NCBI GenBank assembly: GCA_009663005.1
Contig: CM018890.1
Span: 11,171,501-11,208,751 of the forward strand
Length of the DNA: 37,251 nt
Direction: 5' to 3'
Source of the DNA: Actinidia chinensis
Lineage: Eukaryota > Streptophyta > Magnoliopsida > Ericales > Actinidiaceae
Positions 25,717 through 36,107 of the stretch are shown here, piece after piece. The stretch's first letter is position 1. Each line of letters begins with the position of its first letter. The notes under the pieces are model-generated. The model worked only from the letters and a program-made list of their open reading frames with translations. It was not told where the DNA came from and ran no database searches. Both the position numbers and the translations under genes were made by a program.

Positions 25717-27735
25717 TTGGGCCCTGTAGTTTTTGATATTTGTAGTTTGCCCCCTGCAATTATTAAAATTATAATTTGGTCCCTGATCTTTCGGAATTTT
25801 TTTAATTTAGTCCCCCGAAGGTTTAAGTTTTTAGAAATATCAGTTTCATCCCTAGATTTTTTTGATATTTATAGTTTGCACCCGATAAAGTATTTAAAAT
25901 TACACTTTGGTCTCTAATTTTTTCTAATTTAGTGCCCCCAATATTTTATTATTTGAAAATTATACTTTGGTCCCTGGCATTTTTGATCTTTTTCAATTTA
26001 GTCCTCCCAAGATTTTCTTTCTAACCGAATATTTATGCCAGCATTGAAGTTTTGCCTCGTATGTTTTTAAAATTTATATTTTAGTCCCTAGACTTTTTAA
26101 AAATTATAGTTTGGACCCCGAATTTTTGATATTTACAGTTTGTCAGATAAAGTTCTTAAAATTATACTTTGGTTCATGGTCTATCTAAATTTTTCAATTC
26201 AATCCCTAAAAATTTATGTTTTTAGAAATTACATAGTGGTCCCTGGCCTTTACGAATTTTTCAATTAAATTCTCCTGATTTTTCTTACTTTTTGGATAAA
26301 TATGCGGTCGGGTAATTCAATTTTGTTCCAAAAGTTTTTAAAAATTACAGTTTGGTACGAGGACTTTTTGATACTTATAGTTCACCCCATAAAGTTTTTA
26401 AAATTACTCTTTGGTCCCTAATTTTCCAAATTCTTTTTAATTTAGTCCCGAAAATATTTTAATTTTTGAATATTACACTTTTGCCCTTTGACTTTCAGAA
26501 TTTTTTAAATTTATGCCTCCAAGATTTTCTTTCTTTCTGGATATATATGCGAGAATTGTAGTTTTGTCTCATACGTTTTTAAAAATTACAGTTTGGTACG
26601 AGGACTTTTTGATACTTATAGTTCACCCCATAAAGTTTTTAAAATTACTCTTTGGTCCCTAATTTTCCAAATTCTTTTTAATTTAGTCCCTAAAATATTT
26701 TAATTTTTGAATATTACACTTTTGCCCTTTGACTTTCAGAATTTTTTAAATTTAGTCCACCAAGATTTTCTTTCTTTCTGGATATATATGCGAGAATTGT
26801 AGTTTTGTCTCATAGGTTTTTAAAAATTAAGCCTTGCTTCCCAAACTTTTTGATATTTACAGTTTGCTTCCTGAAGTTTTAAAATTACACTTTGGTCCCT
26901 GATATTTTTAAATTTTTTCGATTTAGTCCCTTAAGATTTTCTTTATTCCTGGATCTATATGCGAGAATTGAAACTATCCCATTATTTTTCAAAAATTACA
27001 GTTTGATCCCTCAATTTTTTGATATTTATATTTTACCCCTAAAGTTTTTAAAATTACACATGGGTCCTTAGCCTTTCTAAATTTTCTCAATTTAGACCAC
27101 CCAAAGTTTAAGTTTTTAAAAATTACACTTTGATCCCTAATCTTTCTAATTTTTTTAATTTAGTCCCCCCCTATGTTTAATTTTTTAAAAATTACACTTT
27201 CGTCCCCGACAGTTTCGAGTTCTTTCAATTTAGTGCACCCAAGATTTTCTTTCTAACAGGATATTTATGCCTGCATCAAAGTTTTGCCTCGTAAAATTTT
27301 GAAATTTATATTTCGGTCCACTGACTTTTGAAAAATTATTGTTTGGGCCCTGTATTTTTTGATATTTGCAGTTTGCCCCCTAAAATTATTAAAATTATAA
27401 TTTGGTCCCTGATCTTTTGGAATTTTTTTATTTAGTCCCCTGAATGTTTAAGTTTTTGGAAATATCAGTTTCATCCCTGGATTTTTTTGATATTTATAGT
27501 TTGCACTTGATATAGTATTTAAAATTACACTTTGGTCTCTAATTTTTTTAATTTTGTGCCCCCAATATTTTATTTTTTGAAAATTACACTTTGGTCCCTA
27601 GCATTTTTGTTTTTTTTTCAATTTAGTGCACCCAAGATTTTCTATCTAACAGGATATTTATGCCCGCATCAAAGTTTTGCCTCGTAAAATTTTAAAATTT
27701 TCATTTTGGTCCACTAACTTTTTAAAAACTATTGT
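25717..27735. repeat. Region B unit B11 (2019 bp)
   Basis: Full length. Private variants TTTAGTCCCGAAAAT (26441) and TTTATGCCTCC (near 26510) recur only in B13, about 4025 bp away. A 4-base insertion (GCGGTCGGGTAA) lies near 26305. Confidence 0.93.
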
Positions 27736-29744
27736 TTGGGCCCCGTAGTTTTTGATATTTGTAGTTTGCCCCTGCAATTTTTAAAATTATAATTTGGTCC
27801 CTGATCTTTCGGAATTTTTTTAATTTAGTCCCCCGAAGGTTTAAGTTTTAGAAATATCAGTTTCATCCCTAGATTTTTTTGATATTTATAGTTTGCACCC
27901 GATAAAGTATTTAAAATTACACTTTGGTCTCTAATTTTTTCTAATTTAGTGCCCCTAATATTTTATTATTTGAAAATTATACTTTGGTCCCTGGCATTTT
28001 TGATCTTTTTCAATTTAGTCCTCCCAAGATTTTCTTTATAACCGAATATTTATGCCAGCATTGAAGTTTTGCCTCGTATGTTTTTAAATTTATATTTTAG
28101 TCCCTAGACTTTTTAAAAATTATAGTTTGGACCCCGAATTTTTGATATTTACAGTTTGTCAGATAAAGTTCTTAAAATTATACTTTGGTTCATGGTCTAT
28201 CTAAATTTTTTCAATTCAATCCCTAAAAATTTTATGTTTTTAGAAATTACATAGTGGTCCCTGGCCTTTACGAATTTTTTCAATTAAATTCTCCTGATTT
28301 TTCTTACTCTTTGGATAAATATGCGGGTAATTCAATTTTGTTCCAAAAGTTTTTAAAAATTACAGTTTGGTACGAGGACTTTTTGATACTTATAGTTCAC
28401 CCCATAAGTTTTTAAAATTACTCTTTGGTCCCTAATTTCCAAATTCTTTTTAATTTAGTCCCTAAAATATTTAATTTTTGAATATTACACTTTTGCCCTT
28501 TGACTCTCAGAATTTTTTAAATTAGTCCTCCAAGATTTTCTTTCTTTCTGGATATATATGCGAGAATTGTAGTTTTGTCTCATACGTTTTTAAAAATTAC
28601 AGTTTGGTACGAGGACTTTTTGATACTTATAGTTCACCCCATAAAGTTTTTAAAATTACTCTTTGTCCCTAATTTTCCAAATTCTTTTTAATTTAGTCCC
28701 TAAAATATTTTAATTTTGAATATTACACTTTTGCCCTTTGACTTTCAGAATTTTTTAAATTTAGTCCACCAAGATTTTCTTTCTTTCTGGATATATATGC
28801 GAGAATTGTAGTTTTGTCTCATAGGTTTTAAAAATTAAGCCTTGCTTCCCAAACTTTTTGATATTTACAGTTTGCTTCCTGAAGTTTATAAAATTACACT
28901 TTGGTCCCTGATATTTTTAAAATTTTTCGATTTAGTCCCTTAAGATTTTCTTTATTCCTGGATCTATATGCGAGAATTAAAACTATCCCATTATTTTTCA
29001 AAAATTACAGTTTGATCCCTCAATATTTTGATATTTATATTTTACCCCTAAAGTTTTTAAAATTACACATGGGTCCTTAGCCTTTCTAAATTTTCTCAAT
29101 TTAGACCACCCAAAGTTTAAGTTTTTAAAAACTACACTTTGATCCCTAATCTTTCTAATTTTTTTAATTTAGTCCCCCCTATGTTTAATTTTTTAAAAAT
29201 TACACTTTCGTCCCCGACAGTTTCGAGTTCTTTCAATTTAGTGCACCCAAGATTTTCTTTCTAACAGGATATTTATGCCCGCATCAAAGTTTTGCCTCGT
29301 AAGATTTTAAAATTTATATTTCGGTCCACTGACTTTTTAAAAATTATTGTTTGGGCCCTGTATTTTTTGATATTTGCAGTTTGCCCCCTAAAATTATTAA
29401 AATTATAATTTGGTCCCTGATCTTTTGGAATTTTTTTAATTTAGTCCCCCGAATGTTTAAGTTTTTAGAAATATCAGTTTCATCCCTGGATTTTTTTTTG
29501 ATATTTATAGTTTGCACCCGATATAGTATTTAAAATTACACTTTGGTCTCTAATTTTTTTAATTTTGTGCCCCCAATATTTTATTATTTGAAAATTACAC
29601 TTTGGTCCCTAGCATTTTTTTTTTTTTCAATTTAGTGCACCCAAGATTTTCTATCTAACAGGATATTTATGCCCGCATCAAAGTTTTGCCTCGTAAAATT
29701 TTAAAATTTACATTTTGGTCCACTAACTTTTTAAAAACTATTGT
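27736..29744. repeat. Region B unit B12 (2009 bp)
   Basis: Full length. TACTCTTTGG (near 28307) and CCTCGTAAGATTTT (near 29295) are shared with B14 but not with B11 or B13. Confidence 0.93.
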
Positions 29745-31756
29745 TTGGGCCCCGTAGTTTTTGATATTTGTAGTTTGCCCCCTGCAATTATTAAAATTAT
29801 AATTTGGTCCCTGATCTTTCGGAATTTTTTTAATTTAGTCCCCCGAAGGTTTAAGTTTTTAGAAATATCAGTTTCATCCCTAGATTTTTTTGATATTTAT
29901 AGTTTGCACCCGATAAAGTATTTAAAATTACACTTTGGTCTCTAATTTTTTCTAATTTAGTGCCCCCAATATTTTATTATTTGAAAATTATACTTTGGTC
30001 CCTGGCATTTTTGATCTTTTTCAATTTAGTCCTCCCAAGATTTTCTTTCTAAACGAATATTTATGCCAGCATTGAAGTTTTGCCTCGTATGTTTTAAAAT
30101 TTATATTTAGTCCCTAGACGTTTTTGAAAATTATAGTTTGGACCCAGAATTTTTGATATTTACAGTTTGTCAGATAAAGTTCTTAAAATTATACTTTGGT
30201 TCATGGTCTATCTGAATTTTTTTAATTCAATCCCTAAAAATTTTATGTTTTTAGAAATTACATAGTGGTCCCTGGCCTTTACAAATTTTTTCAATTAAAT
30301 TCTCCTGATTTTCTTACTTTTTGGATAAATATGCGGGTAATTCAATTTTGTTCCAAAAGTTTTTAAAAATTACAGTTTGGTACGAGGACTTTTTGATACT
30401 TATAGTTCACCCCATAAAGTTTTTAAAATTACTCTTTGGTCCCTAATTTTCCAAATTCTTTTTAATTTAGTCCCGAAAATATTTTAATTTTTGAATATTA
30501 CACTTTTGCCCTTTGACTTTCAGAATTTTTTAAATTTATGCCTCCAAGATTTTCTTTCTTTCTGGATATATATGCGAGAATTGTAGTTTTGTCTCATACG
30601 TTTTTAAAAATTACAGTTTGGTACGAGGACTTTTTGATACTTATAGTTCACCCCATAAAGTTTTTAAAATTACTCTTTGGTCCCTAATTTTCCAAATTCT
30701 TTTTAATTTAGTCCCTAAAATATTTTAATTTTTGAATATTACACTTTTGCCCTTTGACTTTCAGAATTTTTTAAATTTAGTCCACCAAGATTTTCTTTCT
30801 TTCTGGATATATATGCGAGAATTGTAGTTTTGTCTCATAGGTTTTTAAAAATTAAGCCTTGCTTCCCAAACTTTTTGATATTTACAGTTTGCTTCCTGAA
30901 GTTTATAAAATTACACTTTGGTCCCTGATATTTTTAAAATTTTTCGATTTAGTCCCTTAAGATTTTCTTTATTCCTGGATCTATATGCGAGAATTAAACT
31001 ATCCCATTATTTTTCAAAATTACAGTTTGATCCCTCAATTTTTTGATATTATATTTTACCCCTAAAGTTTTTAAAATTACACATGGGTCCTTAGCCTTTC
31101 TAAATTTTCTCAATTTAGACCACCCAAAGTTTAAGTTTTTAAAAATTACACTTTGATCCCTAATCTTTCTTATTTTTTTAATTTAGTCCCCCTATGTTTA
31201 ATTTTTAAAAATTACACTTTCGTCCCCGACAGTTTCGAGTTCTTTCAATTTAGTGCACCCAAGATTTTCTTTCTAACAGGATATTTATGCCCGCATCAAA
31301 GTTTTGCCTCGTAAAATTTTGAAATTTATATTTCGGTCCACTGACTTGAAAAAATTATTGTTTGGGCCCTGTATTTTTTGATATTTGCAGTTTGCCCCCT
31401 AAAATTATTAAAATTATAATTTGGTCCCTGATCTTTTGGAATTTTTTTAATTTAGTCCCCCGAATGTTTAAGTTTTTGGAAATATCAGTTTCATCCCTGG
31501 ATTTTTTTGATATTTATAGTTTGCACCCGATATAGTATTTAAAATTACACTTTGGTCTCTAATTTTTTTAATTTTGTGCCCCCAATATTTTATTGTTTGA
31601 AAATTACACTTTGGTCCCTAGCATTTTTGGTTTTTTTTTCAATTTAGTGCACCCAAGATTTTCTATCTAACAGGATATTTATGCCCGCATCAAAGTTTTG
31701 CCTCGTAAAATTTTAAAATTTACATTTTGGTCCACTAACTTTTTAAAAACTATTGT
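29745..31756. repeat. Region B unit B13 (2012 bp)
   Basis: Full length. It shares two private variants with B11 and two others (GACCCAGAAT at 30141; TTTTTTTAATTCAATCC near 30217) with the partial copy B15. Confidence 0.93.
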
Positions 31757-33757
31757 TTGGGCCCCGTAGTTTTTGATATTTGTAGTTTGCCCCCTGCAAT
31801 TATTAAAATTATAATTTGGTCCCTGATCTTTCGGAATTTTTTTAATTTAGTCCCCCGAAGGTTTAAGTTTTTAGAAATATCAGTTTCATCCCTAATTTTT
31901 TGATATTTATAGTTTGCACCCGATAAAGTATTAAAATTACACTTTGGTCTCTAATTTTTTCTAATTTAGTGCCCCCAATATTTTATTATTTGAAAATTAT
32001 ACTTTGGTCCCTGGCATTTTTGATCTTTTCAATTTAGTCCTCCCAAGATTTTCTTTCTAACCGAATATTTATGCCAGCATTGAAGTTTTGCCTCGTATGT
32101 TTTTAAAATTATATTTTAGTCCCTAGACTTTTTGAAAATTATAGTTTGGACCCCGAATTTTTGATATTTACAGTTTGTCAGATAAAGTTCTTAAAATTAT
32201 ACTTTGGTTCATGGTCTATCTGAATTTTTTCAATTCAATCCCTAAAAATTTATGTTTAGAAATTACATAGTGGTCCCTGGCCTTTACGAATTTTTTCAAT
32301 TAAATTCTCCTGATTTTTCTTACTCTTTGGATAAATATGCGGGTAATTCAATTTTGTTCCAAAAGTTTTAAAAATACAGTTTGGTACGAGGACTTTTTGA
32401 TACTTATAGTTCACCCCATAAAGTTTTAAAATTACTCTTTGGTCCCTAATTTTCCGAATTCTTTTAATTTAGTCCCTAAAATATTTTAATTTTTGAATAT
32501 TACACTTTTGCCCTTGACTTTCAGAATTTTTTAAATTTAGTCCTCCAAGATTTTCTTTCTTTCTGGATATATATGCGAGAATTGTAGTTTTGTCTCATAC
32601 GTTTTTAAAAATTACAGTTTGGTACGAGGATTTTGATACTTATAGTTCACCCCATAAAGTTTTTAAAATACTCTTTGGTCCCTAATTTTCCAAATTCTTT
32701 TTAATTTAGTCCCTAAAATATTTTAATTTTTGAATATTACACTTTTGCCCTTTGACTTTCAGAATTTTTAAATTTAGTCCACCAAGATTTCTTTCTTTCT
32801 GGATATATATGCGAGAATTGTAGTTTTGTCTCATAGGTTTTTAAAAATTAAGCCTTGCTTCCCAAACTTTTTGATATTTACAGTTTGCTTCCTGAAGTTT
32901 ATAAAATTACACTTTGGTCCCTGATATTTTAAATTTTTCGATTTAGTCCCTTAAGATTTTCTTTATTCCTGGATCTATATGCGAGAATTGAAAACTATCC
33001 CATTATTTTCAAAAATTACAGTTTGATCCCTCAATTTTTGATATTTATATTTTACCCCTAAAGTTTTTAAAATTACACATGGGTCCTTAGCCTTTCTAAA
33101 TTTCTCAATTTAGACCACCCAAAGTTTAAGTTTTTAAAAATTACACTTTGATCCCTAATCTTTCTAATTTTTTTAATTTAGTCCCCCCTATGTTTAATTT
33201 TTTAAAAATTACACTTTCGTCCCTGACAGTTTCGAGTTCTTTCAATTTAGTGCACCGAAGATTTTCTTTCTAACAGGATATTTATGCCCGCATCAAAGTT
33301 TTGCCTCGTAAGATTTTAAAATTTATATTTCGGTCCACTGACTTTTTAAAAATTATTGTTTGGGCCCTGTATTTTTTGATATTTGCAGTTTGCCCCCTAA
33401 AATTATTAAAATTATAATTTGGTCCCTGATCTTTTGGAATTTTTTTAATTTAGTCCCCCGAATGTTTAAGTTTTCAGAAATATCAGTTTCATCCCTGGAT
33501 TTTTTTTGATATTTATAGTTTGCACCCGATATAGTATTTAAAATTACACTTTGGTCTCTAATTTTTTTAATTTTGTGCCCCCAATATTTTATTGTTTGAA
33601 AATTACACTTTGGTCCCTAGCATTTTTGGTTTTTTTTTTTCAATTTAGTGCACCCAAGATTTTCTATCTAACAGGATATTTATGCCCGCATCAAAGTTTT
33701 GCCTCGTAAAATTTTAAAATTTACATTTTGGTCCACTAACTTTTTAAAAACTATTGT
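31757..33757. repeat. Region B unit B14 (2001 bp)
   Basis: Full set of subunits with many single-base losses in T/A runs (for example near 32240, 32366 and 32630). It has the B12-type variants TACTCTTTGG and CCTCGTAAGATTTT. Confidence 0.92.
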
Positions 33758-34651
33758 TTGGGCCCAGTAGTTTTTGATATTTGTAGTTTGCCCCCTACAA
33801 TTATTAAAATTATAATTTGGTCCCTGATCTTTCGGAATTTTTTTAATTTAGTCCCCCGAAGGTTTAAGTTTTTAGAAATATCAGTTTCATCCCTAGATTT
33901 TTTTGATATTTATAGTTTGCACCCGATAAAGTATTTAAAATTACACTTTGGTCTCTAATTTTCTAATTTAGTGCCCCCAATATTTTATTATTTGAAAATT
34001 ATACTTTGGTCCCTGGCATTTTTGATCTTTTTCAATTTAGTCCTCCCAAGATTTTCTTTCTAACCGAATATTTATGCCAGCATTGAAGTTTTGCCTCGTA
34101 TGTTTTTAAATTTATATTTAGTCCCTAGACTTTTTAAAAATTATAGTTTGGACCCAGAATTTTTGATATTTACAGTTTGTCAGATAAAGTTCTTTAAATT
34201 ATACTTTGGTTCATGGTCTATCTGAATTTTTTTAATTCAATCCCTAAAAATTTATGTTTTTAGAAATTACATAGTGGTCCTGGCCTTTACGAATTTTTTC
34301 AATTAAATTCTCCTGATTTTCTTACTTTTTGGATAAATATGGGGTAATTCAATTTTGTTCCAAAAGTTTTTAAAAATTACAGTTTGGTACGAGGACTTTT
34401 TGATACTTATAGTTCACCCCATAAAGTTTTTAAAATATTACTTTGGTCCCTAATTTCCAAATTCTTTTTAATTTAGTCCCTAAAATATTTTAATTTTTGA
34501 ATATTACACTTTTGCCCTTTGACTTTCAAAATTTTTTAAATTTAGTCCCCAAGATTTCTCTCTTCTGGATATATATGCGAGAATTGTAGTTTTGTCTCAT
34601 ACGTTTTTAAAAATTACAGTTTGGTACGAGGACTTTTTGATACTTATAGTT
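33758..34651. repeat. Region B last partial unit B15, cut by the gap
   Basis: The first 894 bases of a unit, ending inside a 241-bp subunit at the N run. It shares GACCCAGAAT (34151) and TTTTTTTAATTCAATCC (near 34227) with B13, exactly 4010 bp upstream. Confidence 0.92.
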
Positions 34652-34751
34652 NNNNNNNNNNNNNNNNNNNNNNNNNNNNNNNNNNNNNNNNNNNNNNNNN
34701 NNNNNNNNNNNNNNNNNNNNNNNNNNNNNNNNNNNNNNNNNNNNNNNNNNN
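34652..34751. other. Assembly gap (100 N)
   Basis: Exactly 100 N, a conventional placeholder for a gap of unknown length. Array sequence lies on the left and non-array sequence on the right, so the true array edge is missing. Translations spanning the gap are meaningless. Confidence 0.98.
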
Positions 34752-35077
34752 TATGGGGGGTTAGTTATAGAGTTTAATATTATTATCTGACTATAGGAAG
34801 AAATTACAGTAAACCAATTAATTACAATAATGTGGACAAGCTTTAGGTATCGAAAAAGAAGAAAAGTGTAATAATTGCATATGTTGCACTTGAGTTTCGA
34901 GCTAAGAAACCATGACAAGGGAATTCTAATAAACTACATAAGCATTTAAAATAGGACCATTATTGATGAAGGAATAACATATTCAAGGACAGATTTATGG
35001 CAGCAGTCAGGAATACATAGTTAGTTTTAGGAGGGGAGAGAGATTCCATGTATAAGAAGGTTAGGATTTGGATATAT
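34752..35077. other. Unassigned AT-rich flank
   Basis: No repeat unit, convincing reading frame, RNA gene or transposon end is visible here. The sequence is no longer made of the TTTRGTCCC lines. Confidence 0.6.
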
Positions 35078-35128
35078 GGCGCCGTTTGGAACCAGTTTTT
35101 TTTTTTGCTTTTCGGGTGGTTTTTTAAG

Positions 35129-35165
35129 CAAAAAAGCAAGTTAGAATGGCTTTGTTGCTTTTTTG
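35129..35165. repeat. Internal inverted repeat of the MITE
   Basis: CAAAAAAGCAA at 35129-35139 is the exact reverse complement of TTGCTTTTTTG at 35155-35165, with a 15-base loop. Confidence 0.8.
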
Positions 35166-35234
35166 TTTTTGCTTTTAGCTAAAGTAAAGCCAGAAGAAAG
35201 CAAAAAAGCCAAAAAATCTTAGCTTTTTTTGTCG

Positions 35235-35253
35235 CAAGCTTAAAAAAAGCTTG
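35235..35253. repeat. Short hairpin within the MITE
   Basis: CAAGCTT, a five-A loop, then AAGCTTG: a 7-bp perfect stem close to the right end of the element. Confidence 0.75.
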
Positions 35254-35281
35254 GTTTTTTTAAGAATTACCAAACGGAGCC

Positions 35282-35552
35282 TATATCTCTTGTTCCACTA
35301 GGTCGTGGGGTCGCATTGTTTTTCTTTTTTGTGGTGGGGAGATGGTGGACAACATTTAAAGATGGGGGGAAAAAAGGCTCCTTAAACCCGCACAATACAT
35401 GAGACGAATATTTTGAAAGTTGGGGGGGCCTGGAGGCAGCCAACCTCCTTGATTGTACTCACGTGAAGTCATGCTACAGTTCAACTTTCAATAGTGTACT
35501 CTGCTGGTATCTTACAATGACAATTGTAAACCAAACACCATAAGTCCCCTAC
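35282..35552. other. Unassigned sequence between MITE and pseudogene
   Basis: Contains several G runs on the plus strand (for example near 35366 and 35420) and one CACGTG (35460-35465). No coding exon is recognised. It could be the intron or 3' remnant of the minus-strand pseudogene, but nothing proves this. Confidence 0.5.
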
Positions 35553-35620
35553 CTGGATATAAAGCCATCCATATCATCAAATGTTTGCAAGCTGCTTCCA
35601 TTGAATATGAAAAAACCTTT
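35553..35620 (-). other. Short exon-like segment
   Basis: Bounded by a pyrimidine-rich acceptor (GTTACCAG, or AAAG four bases later) and a CAG/GTAGGG donor. Two frames are open. One reads KVFSYSMEAACKHLMIWM and fits the expected helix of the AIMP1-like domain in phase with the previous exon if the second acceptor is used. The other reads KGFFIFNGSSLQTFDDMD and is not recognised. The choice between frames is inference. Confidence 0.4.
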
Positions 35621-35963
35621 CTGGTAACAACAGGACACCCAACAAAAAACTGTTAGAATATAAAATGCATTGTACTACATGTAAACAAAGTTCGTAATCT
35701 TAAGTGTATTGCAAGGGGACAACACACTATATCATCCCTTACCAACTTAGAGGACGTATAGAAGGAAAAGTCACATCTACTTATACAAAATGAAATTTTC
35801 AGTGTGACCATTGACCGACGGAGAACAAAGAGCTGAATTACAATATACTCGTAAAACTCATTCCGCCACCTAACTATTGTATGTCAGAGATTACAACAAG
35901 CCATGAGAACCCCGTTTGGCCATAGCAAACATTAATCAGTACTGAGATATGGATAATGCATAC
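35621..35963 (-). other. Intron-like stretch of the pseudogene
   Basis: Lies between the two exon-like segments, begins with GTATGC and ends with a pyrimidine-rich tract and AG on the minus strand. No other feature is visible. Confidence 0.4.
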
Positions 35964-36107
35964 CACATAGGAATATACGCTGAGGAAGACAATAATATCA
36001 GCTTCAGAGGGTGTCAATCCCGCCCACAAGAACAGGACTTTGAAGCCACGCATCCATTAACTCGTTGTAAGCGCTTAAGTGAGCCTCAGAATTTTCAGGA
36101 AACTTCT
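35964..36107 (-). other. Exon-like segment with frameshift (best pseudogene exon)
   Basis: A CAG acceptor precedes 36107 and a GTATGC donor follows 35964. The first frame is open from KFPENSEAH through VLVGG and then meets a stop. The next frame continues the same domain as LTPSEADIIVF. Relative to a V-G-x-G-L-T-P pattern, one base is extra or two are missing at about 36018-36024. Confidence 0.55.

Larger units (their letters stand above)
1..34651. repeat. Giant nested tandem array (satellite/minisatellite), incomplete at both ends
   Basis: The whole stretch is built from degenerate ~30-40 base lines with a core like TTTRGTCCCY, usually set between AAAATTACAC and AATTT. In 11754-12003 nine successive cores are spaced 22-38 bases apart, averaging about 31. 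Lines group into subunits opened by an AAGATTTTCTTTCT-like box, and subunits group into HORs of ~535 bp (left) or ~2.01 kb (right). The plus strand is T- and C-rich: line 12421-12480 has 30 T, 18 A, 9 C and 3 G. No transposase, reverse transcriptase, LTR or RNA gene is visible. The array enters from the left window edge and runs into an N gap on the right, so 34.65 kb is a minimum. Tandem periodicity is seen directly; a satellite-like, non-coding nature is inferred. Confidence 0.97.
5281..34651. repeat. Region B: ~2.01-kb higher-order repeat, about fifteen copies
   Basis: The anchor TTGGGCCCCGTAG (with CTG or CAG variants) recurs at 6264, 9909, 11725, 13743, 15755, 17771, 19779, 21571, 21958, 23937, 25717, 27736, 29745, 31757 and 33758. 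Most intervals are 2001-2019. In the intact copy from 11725 the subunit boxes lie at 12017, 12286, 12527, 12768, 12940, 13247, 13641 and 14027, giving seven subunits of 269, 241, 241, 172, 307, 394 and 386 bp (sum 2010). Departures from 2.01 kb are explained by whole-block changes: one instead of two 241-bp subunits, loss or gain of a ~390-bp subunit, and smaller deletions. Copies are highly similar by eye. Confidence 0.95.
35078..35281. mobile_element. MITE-like non-autonomous DNA transposon (204 bp)
   Basis: The ends are GGCGCCGTTTGG on the left and, reverse-complemented, GGCTCCGTTTGG on the right: a 12-bp terminal inverted repeat with one mismatch. Direct TATAT (or TAT) flanks both sides and could be the target-site duplication, though the site is low-complexity. 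The inside is full of GCTTTT/AAAAGC runs that can fold: an 11-bp perfect inverted repeat (35129-35139 with 35155-35165) and a CAAGCTT/AAGCTTG hairpin (35235-35253). There is no coding capacity. Similar GGC..CGTTTGG ends are familiar from small plant elements. The superfamily is unclear: a 3-bp duplication would favour PIF/Harbinger, and no 8-bp hAT-type duplication is seen. Confidence 0.72.
35553..36107 (-). pseudogene. Truncated pseudogene resembling plant AIMP1/Arc1p-like tRNA-binding cofactor (GST-C-like part)
   Basis: Two exon-like segments with plausible splice sites lie on the minus strand in the right order. The upstream one (36107-35964) reads KFPENSEAHLSAYNELMD, then LQSPVLVGG, and after a frameshift LTPSEADIIVF and YSYV. 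The downstream one (35616-35553) reads SYSMEAACKHLMIWMALYP. By eye this resembles the N-terminal GST-C-like region of plant AIMP1-type proteins (the Arabidopsis At2g40660 kind), which bind tRNA and help aminoacyl-tRNA synthetases. In that family a ...GLTPSEAD-like stretch is followed by a helix with an RWM-like motif. No EMAPII/OB-fold tRNA-binding domain is visible downstream before the array. The frameshift and truncation argue for a pseudogene; a sequence error at the frameshift alone cannot be excluded. The family assignment is from memory, with no search run. Confidence 0.5.

Noticed and set aside
5450..33958. Recurrent 60-81 residue open frames on the plus strand (for example at 6264, 11725, 25717 and 29745)
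   Set aside because: They repeat with the satellite unit, many begin at TTG or other non-ATG codons, they are low-complexity F/L/I/S/K-rich, and full-length equivalents are broken by indels in sister units. The pattern is that of repeat DNA, not selection for protein.
1..34651. CRISPR-like array
   Set aside because: There is no constant repeat with unique spacers. All parts are related repeat lines, and the context is eukaryotic.
1..34651. LTR retrotransposon or Helitron origin of the array
   Set aside because: No primer-binding site, polypurine tract, TG..CA ends or coding remnants were seen. A library search could reopen this.
1..34651. G-quadruplexes on the minus strand
   Set aside because: GGG runs are separated by about 22-38 bases, too far for classical quadruplex loops.
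34592..34918. Open frames crossing the gap on both strands
   Set aside because: They depend on 100 undetermined bases and join satellite to unrelated flank.
35331..35350. G-rich stretch with four GG runs
   Set aside because: Too weak and short to claim a structure or regulatory role.
35460..35465. CACGTG G-box
   Set aside because: A single six-base match without a gene start or other promoter elements nearby.
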